Shown here piece after piece: positions 52,806 through 61,652 of a stretch of DNA of 64,000 bases. A program made the position numbers and the translations under genes. The number at the start of each line of letters is the position of its first letter. Position 1 is the stretch's first letter. Location of the stretch: assembly GCF_021390535.1 (NCBI RefSeq), contig NZ_JAJUXG010000012.1:186001-250000 (forward strand), read 5' to 3'. The notes beneath the pieces are model-generated. The model made no database searches, was not told where the DNA came from, and worked only from the letters and a program-made list of their open reading frames with translations. Origin of the DNA: Dyadobacter sp. CY312. GTDB lineage: Bacteria; Bacteroidota; Bacteroidia; Cytophagales; Spirosomataceae.

Positions 52806-54518
52806 TCAGTGAATTTTAATGTCTTTAAGGAATAATTGTAACGATTTTTTATCCCGAAAGTTATTCTCTTCCAAATGATAGCATATAGAAAAAGGACGTT
52901 TGTTAACCAGATCTGTATAAACCTCTGCCATTCCAAAGCCAATTGCCGTAAAGGTGAGTGATCCTTCCTGCCTCACATTAAACCTGATGTGTTTTTCTTT
53001 CATTATTACCGGATCTCCAACCAGCGTAACATTTTTACTTTCAAACAGTGGCGTCATATTGCCCGGGCCGAAAGGTCCCATCTGCCGTAGAATGTTGTAA
53101 AACTTTGCATTAATCATACTCAGTTCCAGCGGCAGGTCAATGTTTACCATCGGAATCAACTGATCGGGAAGAATACGGCTGCTTACAATCTCGTTGAATC
53201 TGCTTCTGAATGCATTGATATTTTCAATTGGCAAGGTGAGTCCTGCGGCAAAAGTATGCCCACCGAATTGTTCTAAGAGGTCTGCGCATTCTTCAATGGC
53301 TTCATACACATCAAATCCCGGAACCGATCTTGCGGAGCCGGCAGCTTTGCCATGGGATTCGGTTAGAATAATGGTAGGACGATGATACTTTTCGATACAG
53401 CGACTGGCCACAATTCCAATAACACCTTTGTGCCAGTCTTCCTTAAATAGCACCGTGCTTTTGGCATCCGAGAACCAAACATCGTTTTCAATCATGAAGA
53501 GTGCTTCTTCGGTAATACTGCTGTCAAAAACTTTCCTGTCGTTGTTGTGTCTGTTTATTTCCTGAGCAAATTCATCGGCCTCTTCCTCTTCTTCCGACAG
53601 CAGCAGTCTCACAGCCTCCTTCGCATGTTTGATTCTCCCCGCTGCGTTTATTCGCGGACCTATACCGAACACAACATTGGTGATATCCAAAATTCCTGAC
53701 ATGCCGGCAATTTTAATCAAAGCTTTTATGCCGATTCTTGGAGCCGCGTTCAATTGCAAAAGGCCGTAATGTGCCAGAATCCGGTTCTCTCCGGTAATAG
53801 GTACAATGTCTGCTGCAATACTCACAACTAGCAGGTCCAGATATTCAAAGAGAACTTTCTGGTCCAGGTTTTCAGAAATACAGTACGCCTGTAAAAACTT
53901 AAAGCCGACACCGCAGCCTGTGAGTTCTTTATATGGATAGTCGCAGTCGGTACGTTTGGGATCAAGTGTAGCTACTGCCGGAGGCAACGTGTCGCCTGGC
54001 CGGTGATGATCACAGATTATAAAATCTATTCCGCGATTTTTTGCCTCTGTAACCTTATCTATTGATTTTATTCCGCAATCGAGCGTAATGATTAGTGTAT
54101 AGCCATTTTCCTGAGCCCAGTCAATACTTTGCCAGGAAACTCCGTAACCCTCATTATATCTGTCCGGAATATAATAGTCCAGTTTGTCATAAATTCTTCT
54201 TAAAAATCCATAAAATACAGTCACAGATGTTGTTCCATCAACATCGTAATCTCCATAAATCAGGATTTTTTCGCCATTCTGCATTGCTTCCGTAAGGCGT
54301 TGCACAGCTACGTCCATATCTTTCATCAGATACGGATCATGCAAAAGTGAAAGGTCAGGCCGGAAAAACTGTCGCGAACTTTCAAAATCTTTGATTCCCC
54401 GTTGAGCCAATAATGTTGCCAGTGCAGCATTTATTTTCAGGGTCTCCCCCAATTCAACGGCAATCTGGTTCTGTTCGGAGGTTAATTCAGGATGATATAT
54501 CCAACGCTTTTCAATCAT
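52806..54518 (-). CDS. recJ: Single-stranded-DNA-specific exonuclease RecJ
   Basis: A 570-residue DHH phosphoesterase of normal length. Motif I is [13 protein letters not shown] (about residue 80), motif [13 protein letters not shown], and motif [11 protein letters not shown]. The DHHA1 domain has [12 protein letters not shown], and [12 protein letters not shown] precedes it. The OB-fold C-terminus is complete. RecJ degrades 5' single strands in recombination and mismatch repair. Cotranscribed with lptB is likely. Divergent from ruvX. Confidence 0.95.
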   Translation of the reverse strand: MIEKRWIYHPELTSEQNQIAVELGETLKINAALATLLAQRGIKDFESSRQFFRPDLSLLHDPYLMKDMDVAVQRLTEAMQNGEKILIYGDYDVDGTTSVTVFYGFLRRIYDKLDYYIPDRYNEGYGVSWQSIDWAQENGYTLIITLDCGIKSIDKVTEAKNRGIDFIICDHHRPGDTLPPAVATLDPKRTDCDYPYKELTGCGVGFKFLQAYCISENLDQKVLFEYLDLLVVSIAADIVPITGENRILAHYGLLQLNAAPRIGIKALIKIAGMSGILDITNVVFGIGPRINAAGRIKHAKEAVRLLLSEEEEEADEFAQEINRHNNDRKVFDSSITEEALFMIENDVWFSDAKSTVLFKEDWHKGVIGIVASRCIEKYHRPTIILTESHGKAAGSARSVPGFDVYEAIEECADLLEQFGGHTFAAGLTLPIENINAFRSRFNEIVSSRILPDQLIPMVNIDLPLELSMINAKFYNILRQMGPFGPGNMTPLFESKNVTLVGDPVIMKEKHIRFNVRQEGSLTFTAIGFGMAEVYTDLVNKRPFSICYHLEENNFRDKKSLQLFLKDIKIH

Positions 54519-54603
54519 AAAACAAAGATAAGGTTAATATACAATGTGTGTATCAAAATCAAGGTTACTCCGTTTCATTCAGGGAAAGCTAAACGAAACG
54601 TCT

Positions 54604-54611
54604 TATCTTTG
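54604..54611 (+). promoter_or_regulatory. Candidate -7 element for ruvX
   Basis: TATCTTTG, 23 bases before the ATG at 54635. The expected -33 position holds only a partial TTTC-like match. Confidence 0.4.
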
Positions 54612-54634
54612 CAAGTGATTAACTTATATTAAGG

Positions 54635-55051
54635 ATGCCACGTCTTGTAGCAATTGATTACGGTGCCAAGCGCACAGGTTTAGCGGTAACCGATTCACTG
54701 CAGATTATTGCAACGGCTCTGGAAACGGTCAGGACTCACGATTTGCTTGAATTTCTAAAGAAATATGCGCTGAATGAAGAAATCGAAGCATTCGTAGTAG
54801 GCATGCCGAGAAGGCTTGATAATACGGATAGTGATAATACACCGAGGGTTCAGGCCTTTGTTAAACTGCTCATGAAAACCTTTCCCGATAAGCCAGTTCA
54901 TACGCACGATGAGAGATTTACATCATCAATGGCTTTACAGTCGATGATAGCAAGTGGTTCCAAAAAAAGTGATAGAAGAGAAAAGGGAAATATTGATAAG
55001 ATCAGTGCTACCATTATCCTTCAGTCATTCATGGAAAGCCGGCGTTATTGA
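54635..55051 (+). CDS. ruvX: Putative pre-16S rRNA nuclease / Holliday junction resolvase YqgF
   Basis: A 138-residue RNase H-like protein: VAIDYGAKRTGLAVTD at the N-terminus with the first catalytic Asp, FVVGMPRRLDNT, and VHTHDERFTSSMAL with the D-E-R-x-T/S motif; the last catalytic acid region is DKISATIILQSF. Length and motifs fit YqgF, which processes the 5' end of 16S rRNA. It begins the ruvX-def-amidase gene row. Confidence 0.93.
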   Translation: MPRLVAIDYGAKRTGLAVTDSLQIIATALETVRTHDLLEFLKKYALNEEIEAFVVGMPRRLDNTDSDNTPRVQAFVKLLMKTFPDKPVHTHDERFTSSMALQSMIASGSKKSDRREKGNIDKISATIILQSFMESRRY

Positions 55052-55104
55052 GCTTGCCTGATCATCTGTTTTGTTTTAATTATTAAATATCATATTCTTT
55101 AAAA

Positions 55105-55689
55105 ATGATTTATCCTGTTATAGCCTACGGCGATCCAATACTTAGAAAACCGACACGCTTTATTGAAAAAGAGGAGCTGGATTTGAAAAAATTATCTGCG
55201 GATATGTTTGAAACTATGTATTCTGCAAATGGTGTCGGATTGGCTGCCCCTCAGATCGGAATGAATATCCGTGTTTTTGTCGTAGACGCAACTCCATTTA
55301 GTGAGAAGGATGAAGACGATGATGATGAGCCGGATCTTTCTCTTGTTGATTTTAAGAAAACCTTCATTAATCCTGAAATTTTGGAGGAAGATGGGAAAGA
55401 GTGGGCCTTTGAAGAGGGTTGTTTAAGCATTCCTGGTATCCGGGGAGATGTATATAGACCGGAACGTGTGAAAATCCGTTACAGAGACATCGACTGGAAT
55501 GAATATGTGGAGGAATATAATGGTATGGCTGCCAGAATTATTCAGCACGAATACGACCATCTGTTGGGTAAGCTTTTTGTTGATTATCTGCCTACCTTGA
55601 AAAAACAATTAATTAAGAAAAAATTGGCAGACATTACCAAAGGTAACGTAGATGCTGATTATAGAATGAAGTTTCCCGGACGCCGGTAA
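55105..55689 (+). CDS. def: Peptide deformylase
   Basis: A 194-residue metalloenzyme. Motif 1 GVGLAAPQIG, motif 2 EGCLSIPG (metal-binding Cys), and motif 3 QHEYDHLLG (HExxH). An acidic insertion (EKDEDDDDEPDLS, residues 68-80) is common in Bacteroidota forms. It removes the N-formyl group from nascent proteins, using Fe2+. It lies 53 bases after ruvX. Confidence 0.95.
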   Translation: MIYPVIAYGDPILRKPTRFIEKEELDLKKLSADMFETMYSANGVGLAAPQIGMNIRVFVVDATPFSEKDEDDDDEPDLSLVDFKKTFINPEILEEDGKEWAFEEGCLSIPGIRGDVYRPERVKIRYRDIDWNEYVEEYNGMAARIIQHEYDHLLGKLFVDYLPTLKKQLIKKKLADITKGNVDADYRMKFPGRR

Positions 55690-55713
55690 TCCTTTTCTCA
55701 ACAATCTGATAAT

Positions 55714-56499
55714 ATGAAAGATGAGCTGGCAGTTGCTTTAATACAAACGGATCTTTATTGGGAGGATACCACTGCCAACTTGTCTTCCCTTGAAGAAAAG
55801 ATAGCTCAACTGGAAAAGGCAGTTGATATCATTGTACTTCCTGAGATGTTCAACTCGGGTTTTACAATGAATACAAGTATAGCCGAGCCGGTTAATCTGA
55901 CTACGACCCGCTGGCTGAAGCAGATCGCTGCTCAAACCGATGCTCTCATTGTTGGTAGTTTTGCTGTAAAAGAGGCATCCGGTTATTTTAACAGGCTCTT
56001 TGCTGTATTTCCCGATGGCACTTTTCTTAATTACGACAAGCGCCATCTGTTCAGAATGGGGCAGGAGCATGAAATCTATTCTGCCGGAACGTCCCGAACC
56101 TTGATCAGTTGGAGAGGATGGAATATTTTGGGATTGGTATGTTATGATTTAAGATTTCCCGTTTGGAGCCGGAATATTAATTCTGACCCATTTGACCTCC
56201 TTATATATGTAGCCAACTGGCCGGCACGTCGTGCTCATGCCTGGAACGTACTCTTACAGGCAAGAGCAATTGAGAACCAGAGTTATGTTATAGGTGTAAA
56301 TCGGATAGGTGAAGACGGGAATGGTCTTACTTATCAGGGAGATTCAGTTGTGAACGACTTCTTGGGTGAACCGATCTGTGCGCTCGGTTCCGCGGAGCAG
56401 TCTAAAATAGTGAACCTTTCAAAGAAGAGTTTGGAAATCTACAGGCAGGACTTTCCTGCGTATCTGGATGCTGATGCATTTCAAATTGTTATTCAATAA
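55714..56499 (+). CDS. Nitrilase-family amidohydrolase (omega-amidase type)
   Basis: A 261-residue carbon-nitrogen hydrolase. The catalytic triad is E44 (VLPEMFNSGF), K109 (YDKRHLFRMG) and C143 (GLVCYDLRFPVW), with a second Glu in GQEHEIYSAG. FxMG and CYDLRFP are the signature of YafV/Nit2 omega-amidases, which deaminate alpha-ketoglutaramate and repair metabolites. It starts 24 bases after def and overlaps convergent gatC by 11 bases at its end. Confidence 0.9.
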   Translation: MKDELAVALIQTDLYWEDTTANLSSLEEKIAQLEKAVDIIVLPEMFNSGFTMNTSIAEPVNLTTTRWLKQIAAQTDALIVGSFAVKEASGYFNRLFAVFPDGTFLNYDKRHLFRMGQEHEIYSAGTSRTLISWRGWNILGLVCYDLRFPVWSRNINSDPFDLLIYVANWPARRAHAWNVLLQARAIENQSYVIGVNRIGEDGNGLTYQGDSVVNDFLGEPICALGSAEQSKIVNLSKKSLEIYRQDFPAYLDADAFQIVIQ

Positions 56500-56776
56500 C
56501 CTTCGGTACCATTATATAGGTTGTGTTTTTCGAAGGAGCGTTTTGTAGCGCTTCTTCACGGGTCAGAGCATTAGTGCTCTCGTCGCGTCTCCAGTTATTT
56601 TCTTCGTCCATCATGTGGGTCAAAGGTTCAACTCCTTCGGTATCAATCTCGTTAAGTTGTTCCATCCAGGAAAGTACCGAGTCCATACTGTTTAGCAGGG
56701 TAGTTTCTTCTTCTGGTTTTATCTCTAATCTGGCCAGGTGCGCAATCTTTTTTAGAGACTCTTTATCGATCTTCAT
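56489..56776 (-). CDS. gatC: Asp-tRNA(Asn)/Glu-tRNA(Gln) amidotransferase subunit C
   Basis: A 95-residue protein: MKIDKESLKKIAHLARLEI at the start and VEPLTHMMDEENNWRRDES in the centre are GatC signatures; the C-terminus LQNAPSKNTTYIMVPKVIE matches the end that clamps GatA to GatB. It stabilises the GatCAB complex. gatA and gatB are not here. Its 3' end overlaps the amidase gene by 11 bases. Confidence 0.94.
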   Translation of the reverse strand: MKIDKESLKKIAHLARLEIKPEEETTLLNSMDSVLSWMEQLNEIDTEGVEPLTHMMDEENNWRRDESTNALTREEALQNAPSKNTTYIMVPKVIE

Positions 56777-57402
56777 AATTATTAAGAATTTGTTAAGTTC
56801 TGGGTTAATGGCTTTGTGGAACCCAAAATTATCACATTTTTGCCAACCATTCGACTTAATCTGATGAATGTAATATGAGATTAGTTCTCAACAGAGAACA
56901 TTAATCGTCGGAAACTGTTCATACGAAAAGTGCAGAATGAGAAGAATGAAACTTTTTAAGCGAGTATTGATATAAAACACACAGTCAAAGTTACAATGTG
57001 TGGGAAATAATATTTGCTTTTCTGTTGATATATTGAAATTTTTTAAACCTTAAACGGGGTATTTATAAAACAAGTTGATTCAATTTGACTAAAAGAGTGC
57101 AATTTTAGTTTGTTCAAAATGTGGTTCTATCTTGCTCTTTATCAGTAGAAACGGCCGGTTGTTACCTAAATGCGTTCTCGTTAACATTCTTTAAATTATA
57201 CAATTGGTGTTTAGGATACTTAAAAACGGAACAAAAAATCAGCGCAAAAGCTTGCTTTTTTTTAAAAGGAAAACTCATACTTTTGTGAAAGTCGATATGA
57301 TAGCAGACTAACCAAAATTTTATTTTACAAAAGCCTGTTTAAACCAAAACTTTTATTTAATTCACAACCAAAATCTCAATTTAACCTTTAAAAGTAAGTC
57401 TG
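56777..57402. other. Long intergenic region before the Ton operon
   Basis: About 625 bases. A perfect small hairpin (GTTCTC-AACA-GAGAAC, 56884-56899) and the exbB promoter candidate are the only structures seen. No ORF of plausible composition and no RNA family was recognised. The 5' leader of exbB is about 120 bases long. Confidence 0.5.
57278..57285 (+). promoter_or_regulatory. Candidate -7 element of the Ton operon
   Basis: TACTTTTG matches TAnnTTTG, about 118 bases before exbB. A TTG lies 23 bases upstream (57252-57254). Confidence 0.4.
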
Positions 57403-58242
57403 ATGGAAAAGAAAGCTACAAGTCCGGCACCAGCACCTAAGTCTGCAGCAGCAGCATCAAAAGGCTCTGGCGGTTTAAATCCGGCATTGGTAATCCCTGT
57501 ATTATTTGCAATCGCTTTGGCTGTTTACGTTTTCGTTCTGGGTGCTCCTGAGCACTTTGTTGACGGCGATCACACAAAAGGACCAAAACAAGGTGATTAT
57601 TTCGGTATTGTCCACGAGGGAGGACCTATTGTACCTATTTTAATGACATGTTTCTTGATCGTACTTGTTTTTACAATCGAGCGTATGATTACAATTGGTA
57701 AAGCAAACGGTACAGGAAGTATTGATTCGTTTGTTCGCAAAATCAAAAGTCTTTTGGACAAAAACCAAGTTGACGAAGCTATCAAGGAGTGCGACAAACA
57801 AAAAGGTTCAGTTGGTAATGTTATCAAGGCTGGTTTGTTGAAATACAAGCAATTGGCTAACGAAACACAACTAGACAAAGAACAAAAACTAGCTGCTCTT
57901 CAGAAAGAAGTTGACGAAGCTACTACGTTGGAATTGCCAATGCTTCAGAAAAACCTGACAGTTATTGCAACACTTGCAGGAGCTTCTACCCTTATTGCAC
58001 TTCTTGGAACGGTACTTGGTATGATCCGTGCATTTGCTGCTCTTGGAGCATCAGGAGCTTCTGATTCAGGTGCACTTGCAGCGGGTATCTCTGAGGCCCT
58101 TATCAACACTGCGATTGGTATCGGTACATCTGCAATTGCAACTATCTCTTATGCATACCTTAACAGTCGTGTAGACGACCTTACTTACAGTATTGACGAA
58201 ATCGGTTTGAGCATTCAGCAGAACTTTGCTGCTCATTATTAA
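57403..58242 (+). CDS. exbB: MotA/TolQ/ExbB proton channel protein
   Basis: A 279-residue protein with an Ala/Pro/Lys-rich N-terminus (residues 1-27), a first helix (LVIPVLFAIALAVYVFVLG), a second (GPIVPILMTCFLIVLVFTIERM), and the conserved C-terminal pair IATLAGASTLIALLGTVLGMIRAF and ALINTAIGIGTSAIATISYAYL. The T-L-L-G-T-V-x-G-M-I motif belongs to the proton pathway. It forms the pentameric stator with ExbD. First gene of a seven-gene unit. Confidence 0.93.
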   Translation: MEKKATSPAPAPKSAAAASKGSGGLNPALVIPVLFAIALAVYVFVLGAPEHFVDGDHTKGPKQGDYFGIVHEGGPIVPILMTCFLIVLVFTIERMITIGKANGTGSIDSFVRKIKSLLDKNQVDEAIKECDKQKGSVGNVIKAGLLKYKQLANETQLDKEQKLAALQKEVDEATTLELPMLQKNLTVIATLAGASTLIALLGTVLGMIRAFAALGASGASDSGALAAGISEALINTAIGIGTSAIATISYAYLNSRVDDLTYSIDEIGLSIQQNFAAHY

Positions 58243-58308
58243 TAGTTTTAAATACTATTGATATATAATTTTCGTTAATATTAAAAAAACTTATATATTT
58301 GTATAACC

Positions 58309-58920
58309 ATGGGAGTAGTTAAGCCTAAGAAACACCCGCCGCATACTGACATGACAGCGATGACGGACGTGGCGTTCTTGCTACTGACATTCTTTATCAT
58401 GACGGCTACTTTTAAAACGAATGATGCGGAGATTACAACTCCAACATCCATTTCGCAGATTAAAGTACCAGATGATGAGTTGATGATCATTAGCATCGAC
58501 AAAGACGGCAAGGTTTACTTTGGCGTAGATGCAAAGCCGACGCGTATTGAAATGCTGGATAACATTGCTCAAACCAAGGGTATTTCATTCAGTGATGTTG
58601 AGAAGGCAAAGTTTTCGATTCAAACGAGCTTTGGTCTTCCTATTAATCAGCTGAAACCTTGGTTGAACATGCCTAAGGATCAGATGGCAAGCGTAAAGCA
58701 GCCTGGTATTCCAACGGATTCGACTGGAACCAGTGAACTTGCAGACTGGGTTTATGCCGCTAGAAAGGCGAACCCAGGATTGAGAATTGCTTTGAAAGGG
58801 GATAACATTGCCAAGTTTCCTAAGTTTAAGGATGTATTGGCGAACCTTCAGTCGCAAAATATCAACAAGTTCTCTCTCATTACAGGCAGCGAGGATGCTC
58901 CGGCAGGTTTTAAAGAGTAG
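58309..58920 (+). CDS. exbD: ExbD/TolR family protein 1
   Basis: A 203-residue protein. The N-terminus KHPPHTDMTAMTDVAFLLLTFFIMTA contains the TM helix with the essential Asp (MTDVAFLLL). A periplasmic domain follows (from residue 50). Longer than E. coli ExbD (141) owing to the periplasmic part, as usual in this phylum. 66 bases after exbB. Confidence 0.92.
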   Translation: MGVVKPKKHPPHTDMTAMTDVAFLLLTFFIMTATFKTNDAEITTPTSISQIKVPDDELMIISIDKDGKVYFGVDAKPTRIEMLDNIAQTKGISFSDVEKAKFSIQTSFGLPINQLKPWLNMPKDQMASVKQPGIPTDSTGTSELADWVYAARKANPGLRIALKGDNIAKFPKFKDVLANLQSQNINKFSLITGSEDAPAGFKE

Positions 58921-58959
58921 TAATTAAAAGAACAACTGTTTCACTTTTAAAGTAATAAC

Positions 58960-59544
58960 ATGGCAGCTATTGAAGAATCCGGTGGCGGTGGGCATGGTAA
59001 AGGTGATGGTAAGGTTAGAGGTAAAAAGATGTCGACCCGGGTGGATATGACACCCATGGTGGACCTTGGATTTCTACTGATAACCTTCTTCATGCTAGCC
59101 ACCACAATGAGCAAGCCAACGGCAATGTCTGTTTTCTTTCCTGACAAGCAAGAGGATAAGAAAGAAGAGCAAACCGAGCCGCTGAAAGCATCAAAAGTAT
59201 TAACACTTTTCATGGGAGCGAACGATGATGTTTACTACCTGGACGGCGTTTCTGCTGACGATGATAATGCACAAGCTTCTTTGAAAACAACCCGTCACGG
59301 AGCTGAATTAAGAGACGTTATTTTTGCTTCGCAAAGACGTATCAATGCGGCGAATCCTAAGGATGATAAAGGTAATGAAGCATTCGTAGTGGTTATCAAA
59401 CCGACTGATGTTTCTTCTTATAAAAACATGGTGGATGTTTTGGATGAAATGGCTATAACCAAATCTAAAAGATATGCGCTTGTGGATTTCCTGTCGGATG
59501 CGGAGAAAAAAGTTCTTGGTGACAAGATCAAACCTAAAAATTAA
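58960..59544 (+). CDS. exbD: ExbD/TolR family protein 2
   Basis: A 194-residue paralogue of the preceding gene. A Gly/Lys-rich cytoplasmic head (residues 1-25), then STRVDMTPMVDLGFLLITFFMLA with the channel Asp in the helix (MVDLGFLL), then a periplasmic domain with DVSSYKNMVDVLDEM. Two ExbD genes in a row are normal for Bacteroidota and probably form a heterodimer. 39 bases from its neighbour. Confidence 0.92.
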   Translation: MAAIEESGGGGHGKGDGKVRGKKMSTRVDMTPMVDLGFLLITFFMLATTMSKPTAMSVFFPDKQEDKKEEQTEPLKASKVLTLFMGANDDVYYLDGVSADDDNAQASLKTTRHGAELRDVIFASQRRINAANPKDDKGNEAFVVVIKPTDVSSYKNMVDVLDEMAITKSKRYALVDFLSDAEKKVLGDKIKPKN

Positions 59545-59569
59545 TTCTAACAATTTTAATTAAATCGCC

Positions 59570-60394
59570 ATGGCAGAATTAGGCCCGAATGCGACACTGG
59601 ATGATATAGTGTTTGCAAATCGTAATAAGGCGTATGGAGCATTTACACTTCGCAGGGGATACCGTGCGGATGTGACAAAAGCTACTTTAATAGGTGCTGC
59701 ACTCTTTCTAATGGCAATGTTTGCGCCAACGATTATAAGCAAATTTGCTACTGACGACAAAGAGGAGCTAGTTGAAGTTGAAGTGGATTTAATGAAAATG
59801 CCACCACCGCCAATAGATCCGGCAGAACCACCACCGCCGCCACCGCCGCCAATTGAGCAGCCTAAGGTGAACACGGTGAAATTCCTTCCTCCTGAAGTAA
59901 AAAAGGATGAAGAGGTTCCTGAGGAAACACCTCCGCCAACGGTAGAGGAAATCAAAGAAGCCGTTGTTGCCAACAAAACAATTGAAGGAGATCCTAATGC
60001 GAACGAAATTATTGTGGCACCAGAAGCTGTTGCAGCTCCTAGTAAAGGTACAGTAGTTGAGGCCGCTCCGGAACCTGAGAAAGTCTTTACCGTTGTTGAG
60101 CAGCAGCCAGAATTTCCGGGAGGTACTTCTGAGATGTATAAATACTTAGGTAAAAACATCAAATATCCGAGTGCTGCTTCTCGTGCCAACGTATCCGGAC
60201 GTGTGTTTATGTCCTTCGTTGTAAATGTAGATGGAAGTATCCAGGATGTGCAAGTATTAAAAGGACTGGGCTTTGGTTGCGATGAGGAAGCTATTCGTGT
60301 TGTGAAAGCAATGCCGAAATGGAAACCAGGTAAGCAATCAGGACGTGCAGTACGTGTAAAATATAACCTTCCTATTAACTTCCAGTTGGAGTAA
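59570..60394 (+). CDS. tonB: TonB energy-transducing protein
   Basis: A 274-residue protein. The N-terminal cytoplasmic part (LDDIVFANRNKAYGAFTLRR) precedes the TM helix (ATLIGAALFLMAMFAPTII). A proline-rich spacer (PPPPPIDPAEPPPPPPPP-type, about residues 80-125) spans the periplasm. The TonB C-terminal domain (about 190-274) has YPSAASRANVSGRVFMSFVV, VDGSIQDVQVLKGLGFGCDE and AIRVVKAMPKWKPGKQ. It transmits the proton-motive force to TonB-dependent receptors. Confidence 0.95.
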   Translation: MAELGPNATLDDIVFANRNKAYGAFTLRRGYRADVTKATLIGAALFLMAMFAPTIISKFATDDKEELVEVEVDLMKMPPPPIDPAEPPPPPPPPIEQPKVNTVKFLPPEVKKDEEVPEETPPPTVEEIKEAVVANKTIEGDPNANEIIVAPEAVAAPSKGTVVEAAPEPEKVFTVVEQQPEFPGGTSEMYKYLGKNIKYPSAASRANVSGRVFMSFVVNVDGSIQDVQVLKGLGFGCDEEAIRVVKAMPKWKPGKQSGRAVRVKYNLPINFQLE

Positions 60395-60397
60395 CTC

Positions 60398-60622
60398 ATG
60401 AAGGGAACACCATTGCATGAGAAGGTCCTGGATCTTGCCTCGTTGTTAATGGCTCTGATATACGTGGGAGGAGGGATCTATTTGATCTTCTCCTCCTCGT
60501 CTTTTAATTTCTTACCGATCACGAATGTGCAAAAGTATGCGTTAGCTGGCACACTTATTTTATATGGGTCATTTCGGGGCTATCGCGTGTGGAAAAGGCA
60601 AAAAAATCAGAACGAGCCATGA
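60398..60622 (+). CDS. Small two-helix membrane protein in the Ton operon
   Basis: A 74-residue protein starting three bases after tonB. Two hydrophobic helices (LASLLMALIYVGGGIYLIF and YALAGTLILYGSFRGYRVW) are joined by a short loop with FLPITNVQ. The end is basic (KRQKNQNEP). Its stop overlaps the next start by four bases (ATGA). It is a regular member of this operon in related genomes as far as I recall, with no known function. Confidence 0.8.
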   Translation: MKGTPLHEKVLDLASLLMALIYVGGGIYLIFSSSSFNFLPITNVQKYALAGTLILYGSFRGYRVWKRQKNQNEP

Positions 60623-61572
60623 ATATTTTCAGAAGTGCGGTTAAGCTTATTGTGATAATCCCAATCATGACCGCTTGCTCTACGAACACAAGTTCGGAGG
60701 TAGATAATCCAAGAAGAGGCACGATCACGATAGCATCTGACGAATCGTTTAAGCCATTGGTTGATGGATTGACGAGAGCTTATGAAGGTATATATCCTGA
60801 TGCTCACTTCAAAGTTGATTATAAACCAGAGCAACAGACGGTGTTACAACTTTTGAAAGACAGCGCCAGGCTCGTTATTACAACCCGTGAACTGACGAGC
60901 AAGGAAAGTGATATTGTGAAGCAGCAAAAGGGATATGTGAAACATCAGCATATTGCAATCGATGGGTTAGCTGTTGTGGCAAGCAAAGTCAATTCCGATA
61001 GTTTAATGACTTTGGCGGAACTTAGGGGGATTTTTGAAGGAAAAATCACAAACTGGTCTCAGTTGCCAGGAAGTAATCAGACTGGATTAATTACCCTCAT
61101 ATTTGACGATGTTAATTCCAGTAACCTTAATTTTATAAGGGAGAAATTTGGGCTGAAAGACCTTAAAAATCTTCGGATTGTTGCTTCCGGCTCTAATGAG
61201 AAAGTGATCGAAGATGTGAGAAAGAATCCATTGGCCCTTGGTTTTATAGGAGTGAATTGGATAAGCGACGGACATTCGTTAAAAAGCAGAGAGCTGTCAG
61301 AAGGATTAAACGTATTTGGAATATCTAAAAAAGACAAACCGGATTCTTTGTCTAATTATTACCAGCCATTTCAGGCGGGTTTGGAGTTCAGAAATTATCC
61401 TTTATCCAGAGATGTTTACATAATCAGTCGTGAGGAGTATTCAGGTTTGGGAGGAGGATTGATGACTTACATAGCAAGAGACGTAGGTGGGCTAATTATC
61501 CAAAAAATGGGGTTAATTCCTACAATCCGATTCCCACGTCAGGTGGAGATCAAGACAGGCGAAAATTTTTAG
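60619..61572 (+). CDS. PstS-like substrate-binding lipoprotein
   Basis: A 317-residue protein. The start ATG at 60619 gives a lipoprotein signal peptide (MNIFRSAVKLIVIIPIMTAC, lipobox MTAC); the upstream frame reading was dropped. The mature part is a periplasmic binding-protein fold of the phosphate type: GTITIASDESFKPLVDGLTRAYEGIYP, with the later GIFEGKITNWSQLPGS block found in PstS. It lies in the Ton operon, overlapping the previous gene by four bases. No pstCAB is nearby, so a sensor or adapter role with the Ton complex rather than ABC uptake is likely. Confidence 0.85.
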   Translation: MNIFRSAVKLIVIIPIMTACSTNTSSEVDNPRRGTITIASDESFKPLVDGLTRAYEGIYPDAHFKVDYKPEQQTVLQLLKDSARLVITTRELTSKESDIVKQQKGYVKHQHIAIDGLAVVASKVNSDSLMTLAELRGIFEGKITNWSQLPGSNQTGLITLIFDDVNSSNLNFIREKFGLKDLKNLRIVASGSNEKVIEDVRKNPLALGFIGVNWISDGHSLKSRELSEGLNVFGISKKDKPDSLSNYYQPFQAGLEFRNYPLSRDVYIISREEYSGLGGGLMTYIARDVGGLIIQKMGLIPTIRFPRQVEIKTGENF

Positions 61573-61652
61573 TATCTTATATACAATTTTTCACATTTGG
61601 ACTTGTTTATTGAAAGACCAAATTTTTTATCATTATATTAACCGGGTAAAAA

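Noticed and set aside
52772-52942. N-terminal extension of lptB by 57 residues
   Set aside because: It overlaps the 3' end of recJ, is unlike LptB, and the ATG at 52771 gives the exact family start.
59560-60399. A 279-codon open frame on the minus strand
   Set aside because: It lies wholly antisense to tonB, whose domains are clear. The open frame results from the Pro/Ala/Glu-rich codons of tonB.
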